From contig NZ_JAPELL010000002.1 of NCBI RefSeq assembly GCF_026094475.1, positions 186,001-250,000 on the forward strand: a stretch of 64,000 nucleotides of DNA, read 5' to 3'. The stretch's first letter is position 1. Each line of letters begins with the position of its first letter. Made by a program: the position numbers and the translations under genes. Origin of the DNA: Homoserinimonas sedimenticola. GTDB lineage: Bacteria; Actinomycetota; Actinomycetes; Actinomycetales; Microbacteriaceae. Below, in pieces: positions 26,135 to 33,301 of this stretch. Below the pieces are notes generated by a model, which did not search any database, was not told where the DNA came from, and saw only the letters and a list, made by a program, of their open reading frames with translations.

Positions 26135-26623
26135 GTGACCACGAACTCAGCGGGTGCGAAAGCAGAGGACGAACGCTCGAAACGTCTCAACGAGATGCGA
26201 GACCAGGCTCGTCATGACCGAGGCGACAGCGTGCTCACACCCAAGGACGTGCAGCGTCTGATTAGAAATCTGGCTTCCGGCGCAGCTGACGCCGACACCG
26301 ACGCGCAGGCTCTGTCCGACCGGCGTGCACCTGCACGCCGACCTCAGGCTGCGAACGCCGCAGCTGGTCCTGCTGACGCCCCTGCGCTCGAGTTGCCGGT
26401 GATGTCTATCACCGAAGTGCGGCAGTCCCTGGGGCGAATCCTCGCTCGTTTCAGGAATGAGGGGGTTTACACGGCTCCCGTGATCTTCGGAGCGAAACGC
26501 CAACCCGAAGCGGTGCTTCTCTCAGCTGAACTCTTCGACCTCCTGCAAGCGGTAAGTCAGAGTACGGGCATTCGTCCGGAGAACCCCCACGGGGACCCGG
26601 ACTGCCGTAGCGGGTCTTGCTGA
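26135..26623 (+). CDS. Protein with C-terminal Phd/YefM antitoxin-like domain
   Basis: Protein of 162 residues starting at GTG, with AAGGAAGG about 10 nt upstream. The first 90 residues are hydrophilic and Ala/Arg/Asp-rich with a short helix LTPKDVQRLIRNLASG. The C-terminal part (about 90-140) reads MSITEVRQSLGRILARF, PVIFGAKRQPEAVLLSAELFDLL, the strand-helix-strand arrangement of Phd/YefM antitoxins. The tail DCRSGSC has two cysteines. No adjacent RelE or Doc toxin is evident; the next gene is 19 bp downstream and of unknown family. Confidence 0.55.
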   Translation: MTTNSAGAKAEDERSKRLNEMRDQARHDRGDSVLTPKDVQRLIRNLASGAADADTDAQALSDRRAPARRPQAANAAAGPADAPALELPVMSITEVRQSLGRILARFRNEGVYTAPVIFGAKRQPEAVLLSAELFDLLQAVSQSTGIRPENPHGDPDCRSGSC

Positions 26624-26642
26624 CGCGAGAGAGAAGAAAGAC

Positions 26643-27173
26643 GTGGAGCGAGCGAACGACACAGTCGATGACTGGCGGAGCATCGTCGAGAGAATCGAGG
26701 AACTCGGCGGAAACGCCACCGATGTCCTGCGCCGAGCACTCATCGATCGGGTTCCTCGCGAACAGATCGCAGCCAGAGTTTCACTGAGCACGCTCGAAAA
26801 GGGCTCCGCGGCACCGCAGGACTTCGAGGCGTGGGACGCGCTGCCGCCCGGCACATTCGACCCGAGGGTGGTCGACCAGGCACAGTGGTGGGTTGACGCA
26901 CTCCGACGCCCACAGCGCATAGACACCTTGCCCGCTCCGTACCTGTGGAACATCATTTGCTTCCTCACAGGAGAAGCCGGGTACTTCTGCACCGCTTATC
27001 ACCAGATGCACGCCCTCACGACGCCGGAAGACCCGCACCGCTGGTTAGAGCGAACTAGTCTCATGCTGGCAATCCGACTGGCGGGGCGACGGGACAGCGA
27101 ACTGCAATGCTCCTGTTCCAGCGGAAAATGCCTGCGCGACCAAGTGGCCAATCCCGAAAGCGCGACGCCGTGA
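26643..27173 (+). CDS. Orphan protein ending at an in-frame TGA
   Basis: Protein of 176 residues from a GTG start, family not recognised. The N-terminal part is helical (DDWRSIVERIEELGGNATDV), then a Trp-rich region (QAQWWVDALRRPQRIDTLPAPYLW, residues about 79-102) and a Cys-containing stretch (CSCSSGKC). The open frame continues past the TGA at 27171-27173 for 73 more codons without another stop and ends ATGA-coupled to the HAD gene. The gene therefore probably encoded a longer protein of about 250 residues and is truncated, or the stop is read through. Confidence 0.5.
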   Translation: MERANDTVDDWRSIVERIEELGGNATDVLRRALIDRVPREQIAARVSLSTLEKGSAAPQDFEAWDALPPGTFDPRVVDQAQWWVDALRRPQRIDTLPAPYLWNIICFLTGEAGYFCTAYHQMHALTTPEDPHRWLERTSLMLAIRLAGRRDSELQCSCSSGKCLRDQVANPESATP

Positions 27174-27395
27174 TGCGGACCCGCCGCCGCGATCGGTCAA
27201 CTCGACGAAGTCGAGAGCATCATCACCACGCTGACCCCGATCGCCGAGTCTCGCGGACTGAATCAGGACGACATCATCGCATGGCTCGTGACGCCCACCA
27301 GCCCCCTCGAACCTCACGCGCGGCCGCTAGACCGACTCGACGACCCCGACTTACTGACAGTTCTCGCAGACACAACGTGGAGCAACCAATCATGA
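27174..27395 (+). other. In-frame continuation after the TGA of the upstream gene
   Basis: 73 sense codons in the same frame as the gene at 26643, reading AAAIGQLDEVESIITTLTP, then GLNQDDIIAWLVTP and DDPDLLTVLADTTW. The composition looks like a real helical protein, no plausible ATG/GTG start follows the TGA early enough, and the stop at 27393-27395 overlaps the HAD start codon. These properties mark it as the original 3' end of the upstream gene. Confidence 0.6.
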
Positions 27396-28009
27396 ATCAC
27401 CTTCGGCCTTTTCTCGTGGACCCGCCCAGAGTTGGTGTGGACGACGTTGCAGGCTTGCTCCTCTTGGACGTCGACGGGGTCATTAACCGGCTCGATTCGT
27501 CGACCAATTCCTCCACGCTGCCGACGGTCCTCGGATCCAGCGGCCGGCCGCTGCCGATCAACCTCATTGAGGAAGCGGTCCTGGAAATCATCGACGATGT
27601 CGCCCGGCGTCCCGACATCCGCCTGGGCTGGCTCACTACCTGGGGATTCCGAGTGGCTCGCCTCGAAACCGTGCTGGACGGACGACTTAGCGGTGGCTTC
27701 GTAGTCGCCGAGCGCCCTTACGGCCCGTTCGTCCCCTCCGAATGGAAACTCCACGCCGCCGTCAAACTTTTCAGCCAGTTTCCAGAGGCCGAATTCGCCT
27801 GGGCCGACGACGACGCCATCCCGGTCGCCATGCGCTACAACTCGGTCACTCACCGTCTTCCTGGCGCGCTCCTACTCGCACCCGCCGCGGAGACCGGCCT
27901 CACCTCGAACGATGCGAAGAGAATCGTCGCGCACTTCGCGCATATCGTGTCGGAGATCGGCAGCGCGGATAGCGACAGCATCAATGACCGGGCGGAGACG
28001 ACTCCGTGA
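27392..28009 (+). CDS. HAD-superfamily protein of the Swiss-army-knife RNA-repair type
   Basis: Protein of 205 residues. HAD motif I is LLLDVDGVINRLD (about 22-34, both aspartates), motif II is LGWLTTWG (about 77-84) and the acidic motif IV is FAWADDDAIP (about 136-145). The short cap and WLTTWG resemble the HAD domain found in RNA-repair Swiss-army-knife proteins and in orphan actinobacterial HADs on mobile elements. The substrate is unknown; polynucleotide 3'/5' phosphate removal is an inference. ATGA overlap with the upstream broken gene and GTGA overlap with the downstream small gene place it mid-operon. Confidence 0.7.
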   Translation: MNHLRPFLVDPPRVGVDDVAGLLLLDVDGVINRLDSSTNSSTLPTVLGSSGRPLPINLIEEAVLEIIDDVARRPDIRLGWLTTWGFRVARLETVLDGRLSGGFVVAERPYGPFVPSEWKLHAAVKLFSQFPEAEFAWADDDAIPVAMRYNSVTHRLPGALLLAPAAETGLTSNDAKRIVAHFAHIVSEIGSADSDSINDRAETTP

Positions 28010-28269
28010 TACCCGCCCTCCGCTCGAGAAGCGGACCGATTCGTGCTCAGCGCCGAGCCTCCCCGGCTGTGCAGGCAGCCGCAGCACGGGTCCGGATAGC
28101 GGCCGACAAGCAAATGGGCTATCGCACTCCGACCTGGATCCTCGGCGTCGCCGACCTCGAGGCCGCACCCCCACCCGCCTACACGCTGCGCGTGAGGGTG
28201 CGCTGGACGCTGCTGGTCGCGGTGCTCCTGTGTCGCTGTGCCCGAGATGCTAGGGCTCGGGAGAATTGA
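28006..28269 (+). CDS. Small hypothetical protein, end of the HAD operon
   Basis: Protein of 87 residues with a GTG start that overlaps the HAD stop by 4 bp. Residues about 21-48 (VQAAAARVRIAADKQMGYRTPTWI) resemble the short A-R-I-A-x-D-K-x-x-G-x-x-T-P-x-W motif common in small actinobacterial orphan proteins. The C-terminal part is Arg/Leu/Cys-rich and could be a frame-degraded tail. Confidence 0.4.
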   Translation: MIPALRSRSGPIRAQRRASPAVQAAAARVRIAADKQMGYRTPTWILGVADLEAAPPPAYTLRVRVRWTLLVAVLLCRCARDARAREN

Positions 28270-28381
28270 GAGCCTCGCGGAAACGTGGGGTCGTCGAGGG
28301 TCTGCGATCCCAAGAAGTCGCTTTCGGATGGTAGCTCGTCAGCCCCAGCACCAGGCTGGCAACCGACGGGTGGAGGTTTCC

Positions 28382-28552
28382 ATGCCCCAACTGTTGATTG
28401 AGACCGGGACCGTAACGGGGTATCTGATCGGAGGGGCGACTGCCATTTATTGGGTCGCCAAATCCTTCCGACTAGTCGCCCCTTTGCTGAGTAGGCGGGT
28501 TGCTCGCAACTTGGCCATCAGTGAAGGTCACCGCCCGCGCAAGCGGGACTAG
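28382..28552 (+). CDS. Small membrane protein, 56 residues
   Basis: Begins at an ATG with GGAGG five bases upstream, which decides the start. One transmembrane helix (about 12-28, GYLIGGATAIYWVAKSF) is followed by a basic C-terminus (RRVARN, HRPRKRD). It lies between the HAD operon and the recombination-like sites. Function unknown. Confidence 0.5.
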   Translation: MPQLLIETGTVTGYLIGGATAIYWVAKSFRLVAPLLSRRVARNLAISEGHRPRKRD

Positions 28553-28597
28553 CTCAAAAAACACACCTTCTCCGTCGAGGGGAGAGCTCTGCCCGCG

Positions 28598-28625
28598 ACC
28601 TGCTCATAAACGATCGTTTTCGGCT
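28598..28625. repeat. Palindromic site A, left copy
   Basis: Half-sites CTGCTCATAAACGA and TCGTTTTCGGCTCG with a perfect 12-bp AAACGATCGTTT core. The left half matches that of the copy at 32290-32317 in 12 of 14 positions. The pair encloses the arsenic/mercury cassette. Confidence 0.6.
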
Positions 28626-28634
28626 CGGCTTAAC

Positions 28635-28676
28635 ACTGTCTCGCAACTAAGGGTTAGTACCTGGCAGGTTGCGAGA
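28635..28676. repeat. Dyad site B1
   Basis: Perfect 11-bp inverted repeat TGTCTCGCAAC / GTTGCGAGACA separated by 20 bp that includes AAGGGTTA. Same GTCTCGnAAC arm as sites B3 and B4. Confidence 0.65.
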
Positions 28677-28710
28677 CATAGATACGAGACTCGCACGCCC
28701 CGGAATCCAG

Positions 28711-28764
28711 TCGGCTGTCTCTTGATCCGACGAGACGTCCCGTAACCGAAGGGTTTCGAGACAG
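28711..28764. repeat. Dyad site B2
   Basis: Perfect 9-bp arms GGCTGTCTC / GAGACAGCC. On the minus strand the inner right arm reads GTCTCGAAACCC then GGTTACGGGAC, which aligns with the core of sites B3 and B4. It lies just upstream of the arsenic permease start and may also act as its control region. Confidence 0.6.
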
Positions 28765-28811
28765 CCACGGTCTGCGCCTCCGGTGCTGAAGGTTGTCTCT
28801 AGGCTGAACCG

Positions 28812-29789
28812 GTGAAGACAGTTGGGGAGTGGTGGGACCGGCACCAGGTGCCGCTCTACCTCGCTGCAATCGTTCTGGGCGGAGTCATTGGGTCGCTCGC
28901 CCCGGCAATTGCGCCGACATTGACCGTGGCAATCAACCCTGTTCTCGCCCTGCTGCTGTTCGCGACATTCTTGAGTGTGCCACTCATCGAGGTGGGACGT
29001 TCGTTTCGCGATCTCCGGTTTCTCAGCACTGTGCTTGTCGTCAACTTCGTCATCGCGCCGTTGGTGGCGTTTGGCCTCTCGCGGTTCGTCACCGACGATC
29101 GGGGGCTCCTACTCGGAGTGCTTCTGGTGCTGCTGACGCCGTGCATCGACTACGTCATCGTGTTCACCGGCCTCGCGGGCGGCGCGAAAGCGCACTTGCT
29201 CGCTGCCACTCCCTTGCTGATGCTGTTGCAGATCGTGCTCCTTCCCCTTTACCTGCTGCTTTTCGCGGGCAGCGACGCGGTGGAGCTGATCGAGGCGGAA
29301 CCGTTCATCGAGGCGTTCTTGATACTGATTGTTGCCCCGCTTGCAGCGGCAGCGGTGGTGCAAGCGATCAGCCGCCGGTACCGAGCTGGCCGTGTGATCG
29401 AAGATGTGATGGTGATGGCGATGGTGCCCCTGATGATGCTCACCCTCGCGGTCGTCGTCGGTTCCCAGATCGCCGCTGTCGGCGGGCAAGCGGTCGCCCT
29501 AGTCCGAGTGGTGCCGTTGTATGTGGCTTTCCTCGCTGTGATGCTGTTCATCGGCCTTGCCGCAGGCAAACTGGCGCGCCTGGACGTGCCATCTACACGA
29601 GCCGTGATGTTCAGCGGATCGACCCGCAACTCCCTTGTCGTGCTCCCACTTGCCTTGGCCTTGCCAGCAACGCTGGCTATCGCTCCGCTCGCCGTCGTGA
29701 CGCAGACCCTTGTGGAGTTGGTCGGAATGGTCATTTTGGTGCGACTGGTTCCGCGCCTATCTCGGGGAGAAGTGAGCCCTGTCTCATAA
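28812..29789 (+). CDS. Arsenite/organic-anion permease, ACR3/BASS-like
   Basis: Membrane protein of 325 residues with ten predicted transmembrane helices in the bile acid:sodium symporter/ACR3 fold. The segment LTPCIDYVIVFTGLAGG (about 110-126) contains the Cys of the conserved ACR3 region, and FSGSTRNSLVVLPLAL (about 258-273) matches the second conserved crossing. Annotated relatives are called arsenic resistance protein. No arsC or arsR is adjacent; it sits divergently behind the mer genes, so substrate assignment is tentative. Confidence 0.75.
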   Translation: MKTVGEWWDRHQVPLYLAAIVLGGVIGSLAPAIAPTLTVAINPVLALLLFATFLSVPLIEVGRSFRDLRFLSTVLVVNFVIAPLVAFGLSRFVTDDRGLLLGVLLVLLTPCIDYVIVFTGLAGGAKAHLLAATPLLMLLQIVLLPLYLLLFAGSDAVELIEAEPFIEAFLILIVAPLAAAAVVQAISRRYRAGRVIEDVMVMAMVPLMMLTLAVVVGSQIAAVGGQAVALVRVVPLYVAFLAVMLFIGLAAGKLARLDVPSTRAVMFSGSTRNSLVVLPLALALPATLAIAPLAVVTQTLVELVGMVILVRLVPRLSRGEVSPVS

Positions 29790-29824
29790 CTCAACCGTCT
29801 CAAAACCCATGGGTTCAATGAGAC
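29781..29824. repeat. Dyad site B3
   Basis: Contains two direct elements GTCTCATAAC (29781-29790) and GTCTCAAAACCC (29797-29808), then GGGTTCAATGAGAC. It overlaps the last codons of the permease. It aligns with B4 at 32143-32184 over most of its length. Confidence 0.65.
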
Positions 29825-29846
29825 TACATATTCAGTTCGTCTGCTT

Positions 29847-29910
29847 GCAGATGAGGTCAGAGGTAGCTGCAGATGAGGTCAGAGGTAGCTGCAGATGAGG
29901 TTAGGGTTGC
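29847..29910. repeat. 22-bp tandem repeat at the 3' end of merR
   Basis: Two perfect 22-bp units (29847-29868, 29869-29890; GCAGATGAGG then TCAGAGGTAGCT) and a third diverged unit to 29910. The merR stop codon lies in the second unit, so the repeat extends the C-terminal codons into the non-coding side. Confidence 0.85.
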
Positions 29911-30268
29911 AGACTGCGGGGTCGGGCACGGCCGCCGCGTCGTGGAATTCGGCGACCGTGGCTCTGAGGGCGAGCAGTTCGGCGATCTGCCGGTCCAGAT
30001 TGGTCAGTTGCTGCGCGAGAAGGTCTCGCACATGCGTGCACGGGGCTTGGCCAGCGTCCCTGATCCGGAGGATGTCCCGGATTTGCGCCAATGTCAGCCC
30101 GGCGATGCGACTACGGCGGATGAAATCTAGCCTTGCGGTCGTTTCCAGGCTGTAGTCGCGGTACCCGTTCGCGGATCGCTTTGCCTCCGGTAGGAGACCC
30201 CTCACTTCGTAGAAGCGCAGCGTTTTGGCTGTCATCCCTGCCGCAGCTGCCGCTTCACCGATGCGCAC
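29879..30268 (-). CDS. merR: MerR-family metal-responsive regulator
   Basis: Protein of 129 residues from a GTG start with AGAGGAAG upstream. N-terminal winged HTH (RIGEAAAAAGMTAKTLRFYEVRGLL), dimerisation helix (about 78-112) and three cysteines Cys77, Cys120, Cys126, spaced nearly as the Hg-binding Cys82, Cys117, Cys126 of Tn501 MerR. Transcribed divergently from merA across a 130-bp region that contains a MerR-type operator. Expected to repress and, with Hg(II), activate merA by promoter distortion. Confidence 0.85.
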   Translation of the reverse strand: MRIGEAAAAAGMTAKTLRFYEVRGLLPEAKRSANGYRDYSLETTARLDFIRRSRIAGLTLAQIRDILRIRDAGQAPCTHVRDLLAQQLTNLDRQIAELLALRATVAEFHDAAAVPDPAVCNPNLICSYL

Positions 30269-30305
30269 AATACTTCCTCTAGTCTCGCTTTTTCTCGCCT
30301 CAGGC

Positions 30306-30337
30306 TTGACCTTCCACCATAGGGGAAGGTCCAGACT
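30306..30337 (+). promoter_or_regulatory. MerR-type operator and merA promoter
   Basis: -35 TTGACC (30306-30311) and a weak -10 at about 30332-30337 (CAGACT), with an over-long 19-20 bp spacer. The spacer carries a perfect 8-bp dyad GACCTTCC / GGAAGGTC (30308-30315, 30324-30331). This is the arrangement that MerR-family activators untwist. Confidence 0.8.
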
Positions 30338-30398
30338 GTGGTGACAGAGCGAGCAGCGCGACCGGCCCGTCTCGCCTCCGACCGCACCAGGAGAATCC

Positions 30399-31841
30399 GT
30401 GTCCGAAATTTCGCCGCCTGATTTCGATCTGGCCATCATCGGCTCCGGTGGGGGAGCGTTCGCCGCTGCCATCAAGGCTACGAACCTCGGTAAACGGGTC
30501 GTCATGATTGAACGCGGAACTGTCGGCGGAACCTGCGTCAATACGGGGTGTATCCCGTCGAAATCTTTGCTCGCGGCCGCCGATGCGCGCCACGTTGCTC
30601 TAGATTCGAACCGGTTCCCCGGCATCAACACATCCGCCGATCCGGTCGACATGCAGGTCCTGATCGGCGGCAAGGGTGACTTGATCGAGACGATGCGGGC
30701 TGACAAGTACGTGGATTTGATCGGCGAGTACGGGTGGGAGCTGCGCCACGGTGATGCGGCGTTCGTTGGTACGCCGACAGATCCGCTGCTTGAAGTGACC
30801 GATGCCGACGGCACCGTCGAAACCGTGCGCGCTGCACACTATCTGGTTGCTACCGGCTCGTCCCCGTGGGTCCCTTCGATCGATGGGCTGCAGGAAGTGG
30901 ACTATCTCACCTCCACCACGGCGATGGAACTAGACGAGGTGCCCGAGTCCCTGCTGGTTCTCGGCGGCGGATACGTCGCTCTGGAGCAGGCCCAGCTCTT
31001 TGCCCGCCTCGGGTCGAAAGTGACAATGGTGGTTCGGTCCCGTCTGGCCTCGTCCGAGGAGCCGGAAGCGTCCCGCGCGCTGATGAGTGTGTTCGCCGAC
31101 GAAGGCATCCGCGTGCTCCGCGAGACGACCGTCTCTACCGTCCGCACGGATGCCGCGACGGGCGAGGTCGTGGCGCTGGTCTCCGGTATCGGTGGTCGGG
31201 AAGGTATCCGCGCGAGCAAGCTCCTTGTCGCTACCGGACGGCGCCCAGTTACGGAGGGTCTGAACCTTGCCGCAGTCGGTGTCACAACGGGAGAGGAGGG
31301 CGAGGTTGCGGTAAGTGCGATGCTCGCTTCCTCTAATAGTCGGATTTGGGCTGCGGGTGATGTGACCGGACACCCCGAGTTTGTGTATGTCGCCGCCTCG
31401 CACGGCTCCCTCGTCGTCGACAACGCGTTCAATGATGCTGCCCGGGAGGTCGACTACCGGCACCTGCCCCGGGTGACCTTTACTACCCCCAACCTCGCAG
31501 CGGTAGGAATGACCGACAAGCAGGCCAGGGATGCCGGCATCCTCTGCGAATGTCGGGTGCTGCCGCTTGAGTATGTTCCTCGAGCACTGGTCAACCGGGA
31601 CACCCGCGGGTTCATCAAGATCGTCGCGGACACTCACACCGGCCTGATTGTCGGCGTCACCGCCGTGGCACAGAACGCTGGCGAAATCGCCGCAGCCGCG
31701 GGCTATATCGTCTCCGCCGGGATGACAGTCACCCAAGTCGCGAATCTGTGGAGCCCGTATCTGACGATGGCCGAAGGCATCAAGATCGCCTGCCAGTCGT
31801 TCAACACCGACGTGGCCAAACTCTCCTGCTGCGCCTCCTGA
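30399..31841 (+). CDS. merA: Mercury(II) reductase, without N-terminal HMA domain
   Basis: FAD/NADPH-dependent reductase of 480 residues that converts Hg(II) to Hg(0). FAD-binding GSGGGAFAAAIKA (about 11-23), redox pair in GGTCVNTGCIPSK (about 45-57), NADPH-binding LVLGGGYVALEQAQ (about 184-197), FAD site WAAGDVTGHPE, and the C-terminal vicinal Cys pair in KLSCCAS that delivers Hg to the active site. The N-terminal HMA (NmerA) domain is absent, as in many actinobacterial MerA. No merT or merP transporter is present. GTG start. Confidence 0.93.
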   Translation: MSEISPPDFDLAIIGSGGGAFAAAIKATNLGKRVVMIERGTVGGTCVNTGCIPSKSLLAAADARHVALDSNRFPGINTSADPVDMQVLIGGKGDLIETMRADKYVDLIGEYGWELRHGDAAFVGTPTDPLLEVTDADGTVETVRAAHYLVATGSSPWVPSIDGLQEVDYLTSTTAMELDEVPESLLVLGGGYVALEQAQLFARLGSKVTMVVRSRLASSEEPEASRALMSVFADEGIRVLRETTVSTVRTDAATGEVVALVSGIGGREGIRASKLLVATGRRPVTEGLNLAAVGVTTGEEGEVAVSAMLASSNSRIWAAGDVTGHPEFVYVAASHGSLVVDNAFNDAAREVDYRHLPRVTFTTPNLAAVGMTDKQARDAGILCECRVLPLEYVPRALVNRDTRGFIKIVADTHTGLIVGVTAVAQNAGEIAAAAGYIVSAGMTVTQVANLWSPYLTMAEGIKIACQSFNTDVAKLSCCAS

Positions 31842-31945
31842 CACGACCACTGCAAAGTGTGTGCAGAATCCTGTCGCCGATGGGAAAAGGCGTGCGCCGA
31901 ACTGATCGCTGCACTGTAAGCCAGCAGCACGACCAGAGTGCGAAT

Positions 31946-31994
31946 CAGCACAAGGCGGGGCCAGATACATCAAGTCGGCCACCGCCTTGTGCTG
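31946..31994 (+). terminator. Hairpin downstream of merA
   Basis: Perfect 13-bp arms CAGCACAAGGCGG / CCGCCTTGTGCTG, with inner GGCC/GGCC pairs extending the stem. No U-run. It could stop merA transcription or be a structural element of the mobile cassette. Confidence 0.5.
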
Positions 31995-32142
31995 CTCGAT
32001 AGAAGCGAGGCCCATCACTCGCGCGATCACGTGACGCATCACCAGGCAGCGCATGATGCTGAAATAGACCAGACACACGACCACCGTGGCCCGCAGCGGA
32101 GGCCGAGCTCTCGCTCATAGCGACCTGGTCCATAGGAAACGC

Positions 32143-32184
32143 GTCTCGTAACCTCGCTGCCTCGAAACCCATGCGTTGCGCGAC
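32143..32184. repeat. Dyad site B4
   Basis: GTCTCGTAACC, a 5-bp gap, then GCCTCGAAACCCATGCGTT and GCGCGAC. It aligns with site B3 (29781-29824) with the same orientation and internal spacing; together they flank merR-merA. Confidence 0.65.
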
Positions 32185-32289
32185 AACTGCCGGGCACCGT
32201 GGCATCTCCGCGAGGCCAACCGGAAACCCCTGCCGATTGCTGGTTATGACGAGCGTTTGTGGCAGACAATCCGGGCCATGCCTCTCCAC

Positions 32290-32317
32290 CTGCTCAGTAA
32301 CGATCGTTATTGAGCAG
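32290..32317. repeat. Palindromic site A, right copy
   Basis: 28-bp palindrome with half-sites CTGCTCAGTAACGA and TCGTTATTGAGCAG (13 of 14 positions symmetrical). Size and form resemble a resolvase crossover site or a TetR-type operator. Confidence 0.65.
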
Positions 32318-32435
32318 GGCTGGCGGGCTGCGTCGAGGTGCCGAAGACCCAAGGGCGCGATGCGCTCGAAACTCGTCGCCGAAATCAAAACCGTCAAAAC
32401 GTCGAGTAGAAGGTTTTTGATCGCTGGAAGATCCC

Positions 32436-32463
32436 TTGACGTTATACCCCCGGGGGGTATAGT
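32436..32463 (+). promoter_or_regulatory. csoR promoter with CsoR operator
   Basis: -35 TTGACG (32436-32441) and -10 TATAGT (32458-32463), 16-bp spacer. The spacer and -10 are covered by TATACCCCCGGGGGGTATA (32443-32461), the GC-cored palindrome typical of CsoR sites. Cu(I) binding to CsoR should release the whole copper operon. Confidence 0.88.
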
Positions 32464-32487
32464 TTGAGATAGGTGGACGGAGAAATG

Positions 32488-32787
32488 ATGGAACACAACG
32501 CTACGACCCATGGATACGTCGGCAATAAGGATGCGCTGGTCAAGCGGTTGCGCCGCACGGAAGGTCAAGTGCGCGGGATCCAGAGAATGGTGGAAGAGGA
32601 CACCTACTGCATGGACATCCTCACCCAGGTCTCCGCAACGACCAAGGCATTGGAGTCTGTCGCCCTTCTTCTGCTCGAGGATCACCTCAGCCACTGCGTG
32701 GCAGACGCTACACGCCAGGGCGGTGCTGTAGCCGACGAGAAGATCCGCGAAGTCTCGGCCGCCATCGCGCGGCTCGTTCGTTCCTGA
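32488..32787 (+). CDS. csoR: CsoR-family copper-sensing repressor
   Basis: All-helical repressor of 99 residues. The Cu(I) ligands of the C-H-C family are present: Cys in DTYCMDIL and His/Cys in EDHLSHCV, with the DNA-contacting N-terminal KRLRRTEGQVRGIQRM. The start at 32488 has GGAG at a 5-nt distance; GTG 32473 and ATG 32485 are less well placed. First gene of the copper cassette, directly behind its own operator. Confidence 0.93.
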   Translation: MEHNATTHGYVGNKDALVKRLRRTEGQVRGIQRMVEEDTYCMDILTQVSATTKALESVALLLLEDHLSHCVADATRQGGAVADEKIREVSAAIARLVRS

Positions 32788-32822
32788 CTAGACCATTCAC
32801 TATCAATCGCAAGGAGCAAGCT

Positions 32823-33158
32823 ATGTGCAGCAGTCACACTGTCAACGATCTCGGCCTGGCCGACAAGGGAAGCAGCGGCTGCGCGTGTGGCGCCGGCCAC
32901 TCCCACTCCACCCCTGTTGAGACCGCTCTCTCCGAAAAGGCGGTGACGACCACGCTCGCCGTCTCCGGGATGACCTGTGGACACTGCGTCTCCGCCGTCA
33001 CGGAGGAACTCAGCGCGATTGACGGAGTCCAGTCGGTCAACGTGCAGCTCAACGCCGGCGGAGTCTCTTCTGTGAGCGTCGCCAGCGACTCGATGCTCGA
33101 CCCCACCACCGTCCGCTCAGCACTGGACGAGGCAGGGTACTCACTCGTCGAGGCCTGA
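32823..33158 (+). CDS. HMA-domain copper chaperone with Cys/His N-terminus
   Basis: Protein of 111 residues. The C-terminal HMA domain (about 42-111) has the metal loop GMTCGHC (Cys52, Cys55), as in CopZ. The N-terminal extension contains CACGAGHSHS, extra potential Cu ligands. It lies between csoR and the Cu ATPase, so it probably passes Cu(I) to the pump. A 25-codon frame starts on its stop codon (TGATG). Confidence 0.9.
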   Translation: MCSSHTVNDLGLADKGSSGCACGAGHSHSTPVETALSEKAVTTTLAVSGMTCGHCVSAVTEELSAIDGVQSVNVQLNAGGVSSVSVASDSMLDPTTVRSALDEAGYSLVEA

Positions 33159-33235
33159 TGGAAGCGGCGGCGGTTGAGGGCGTGACGTGCCCCTCATGCG
33201 CGCTGCGCATCAGGCACATGCGCGCAGAACCATAA
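33158..33235 (+). CDS. 25-residue CPSC peptide, possible HMA-like microprotein or remnant
   Basis: The ATG shares the A of the preceding TGA, giving tight coupling. The peptide contains VEGVTCPSCALRIR, which mimics the T-C-x-x-C metal loop and first helix of an HMA domain, and ends at TAA. Either a small Cu-binding peptide or the remnant of a lost HMA domain. Too short to judge by codon statistics. Confidence 0.4.
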   Translation: MEAAAVEGVTCPSCALRIRHMRAEP

Positions 33236-33301
33236 TCAATCCACGACCAGTGCCGCTAGGCCCGCACAGCGCGGCACTTGGCTTGCTTCAAGGAGGAACG
33301 A

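Larger units (their letters stand above)
31842..32435. other. Non-coding junction between the mercury and copper cassettes
   Basis: About 590 bp with no convincing gene. It contains a 13-bp hairpin (31946-31994), dyad site B4 (32143-32184) and palindrome A-right (32290-32317). Short open frames here lack ribosome sites and recognisable motifs. It is probably a recombination scar or array of recombination sites. Confidence 0.6.

Noticed and set aside
27171-27173. Selenocysteine at the in-frame TGA
   Set aside because: No SECIS-like hairpin was recognised directly after the TGA and no selenoprotein family matches; nonsense mutation is simpler.
32171-32467. 98-codon open frame before csoR
   Set aside because: It runs through palindrome A and the csoR promoter, has no ribosome site and no coding-like composition.
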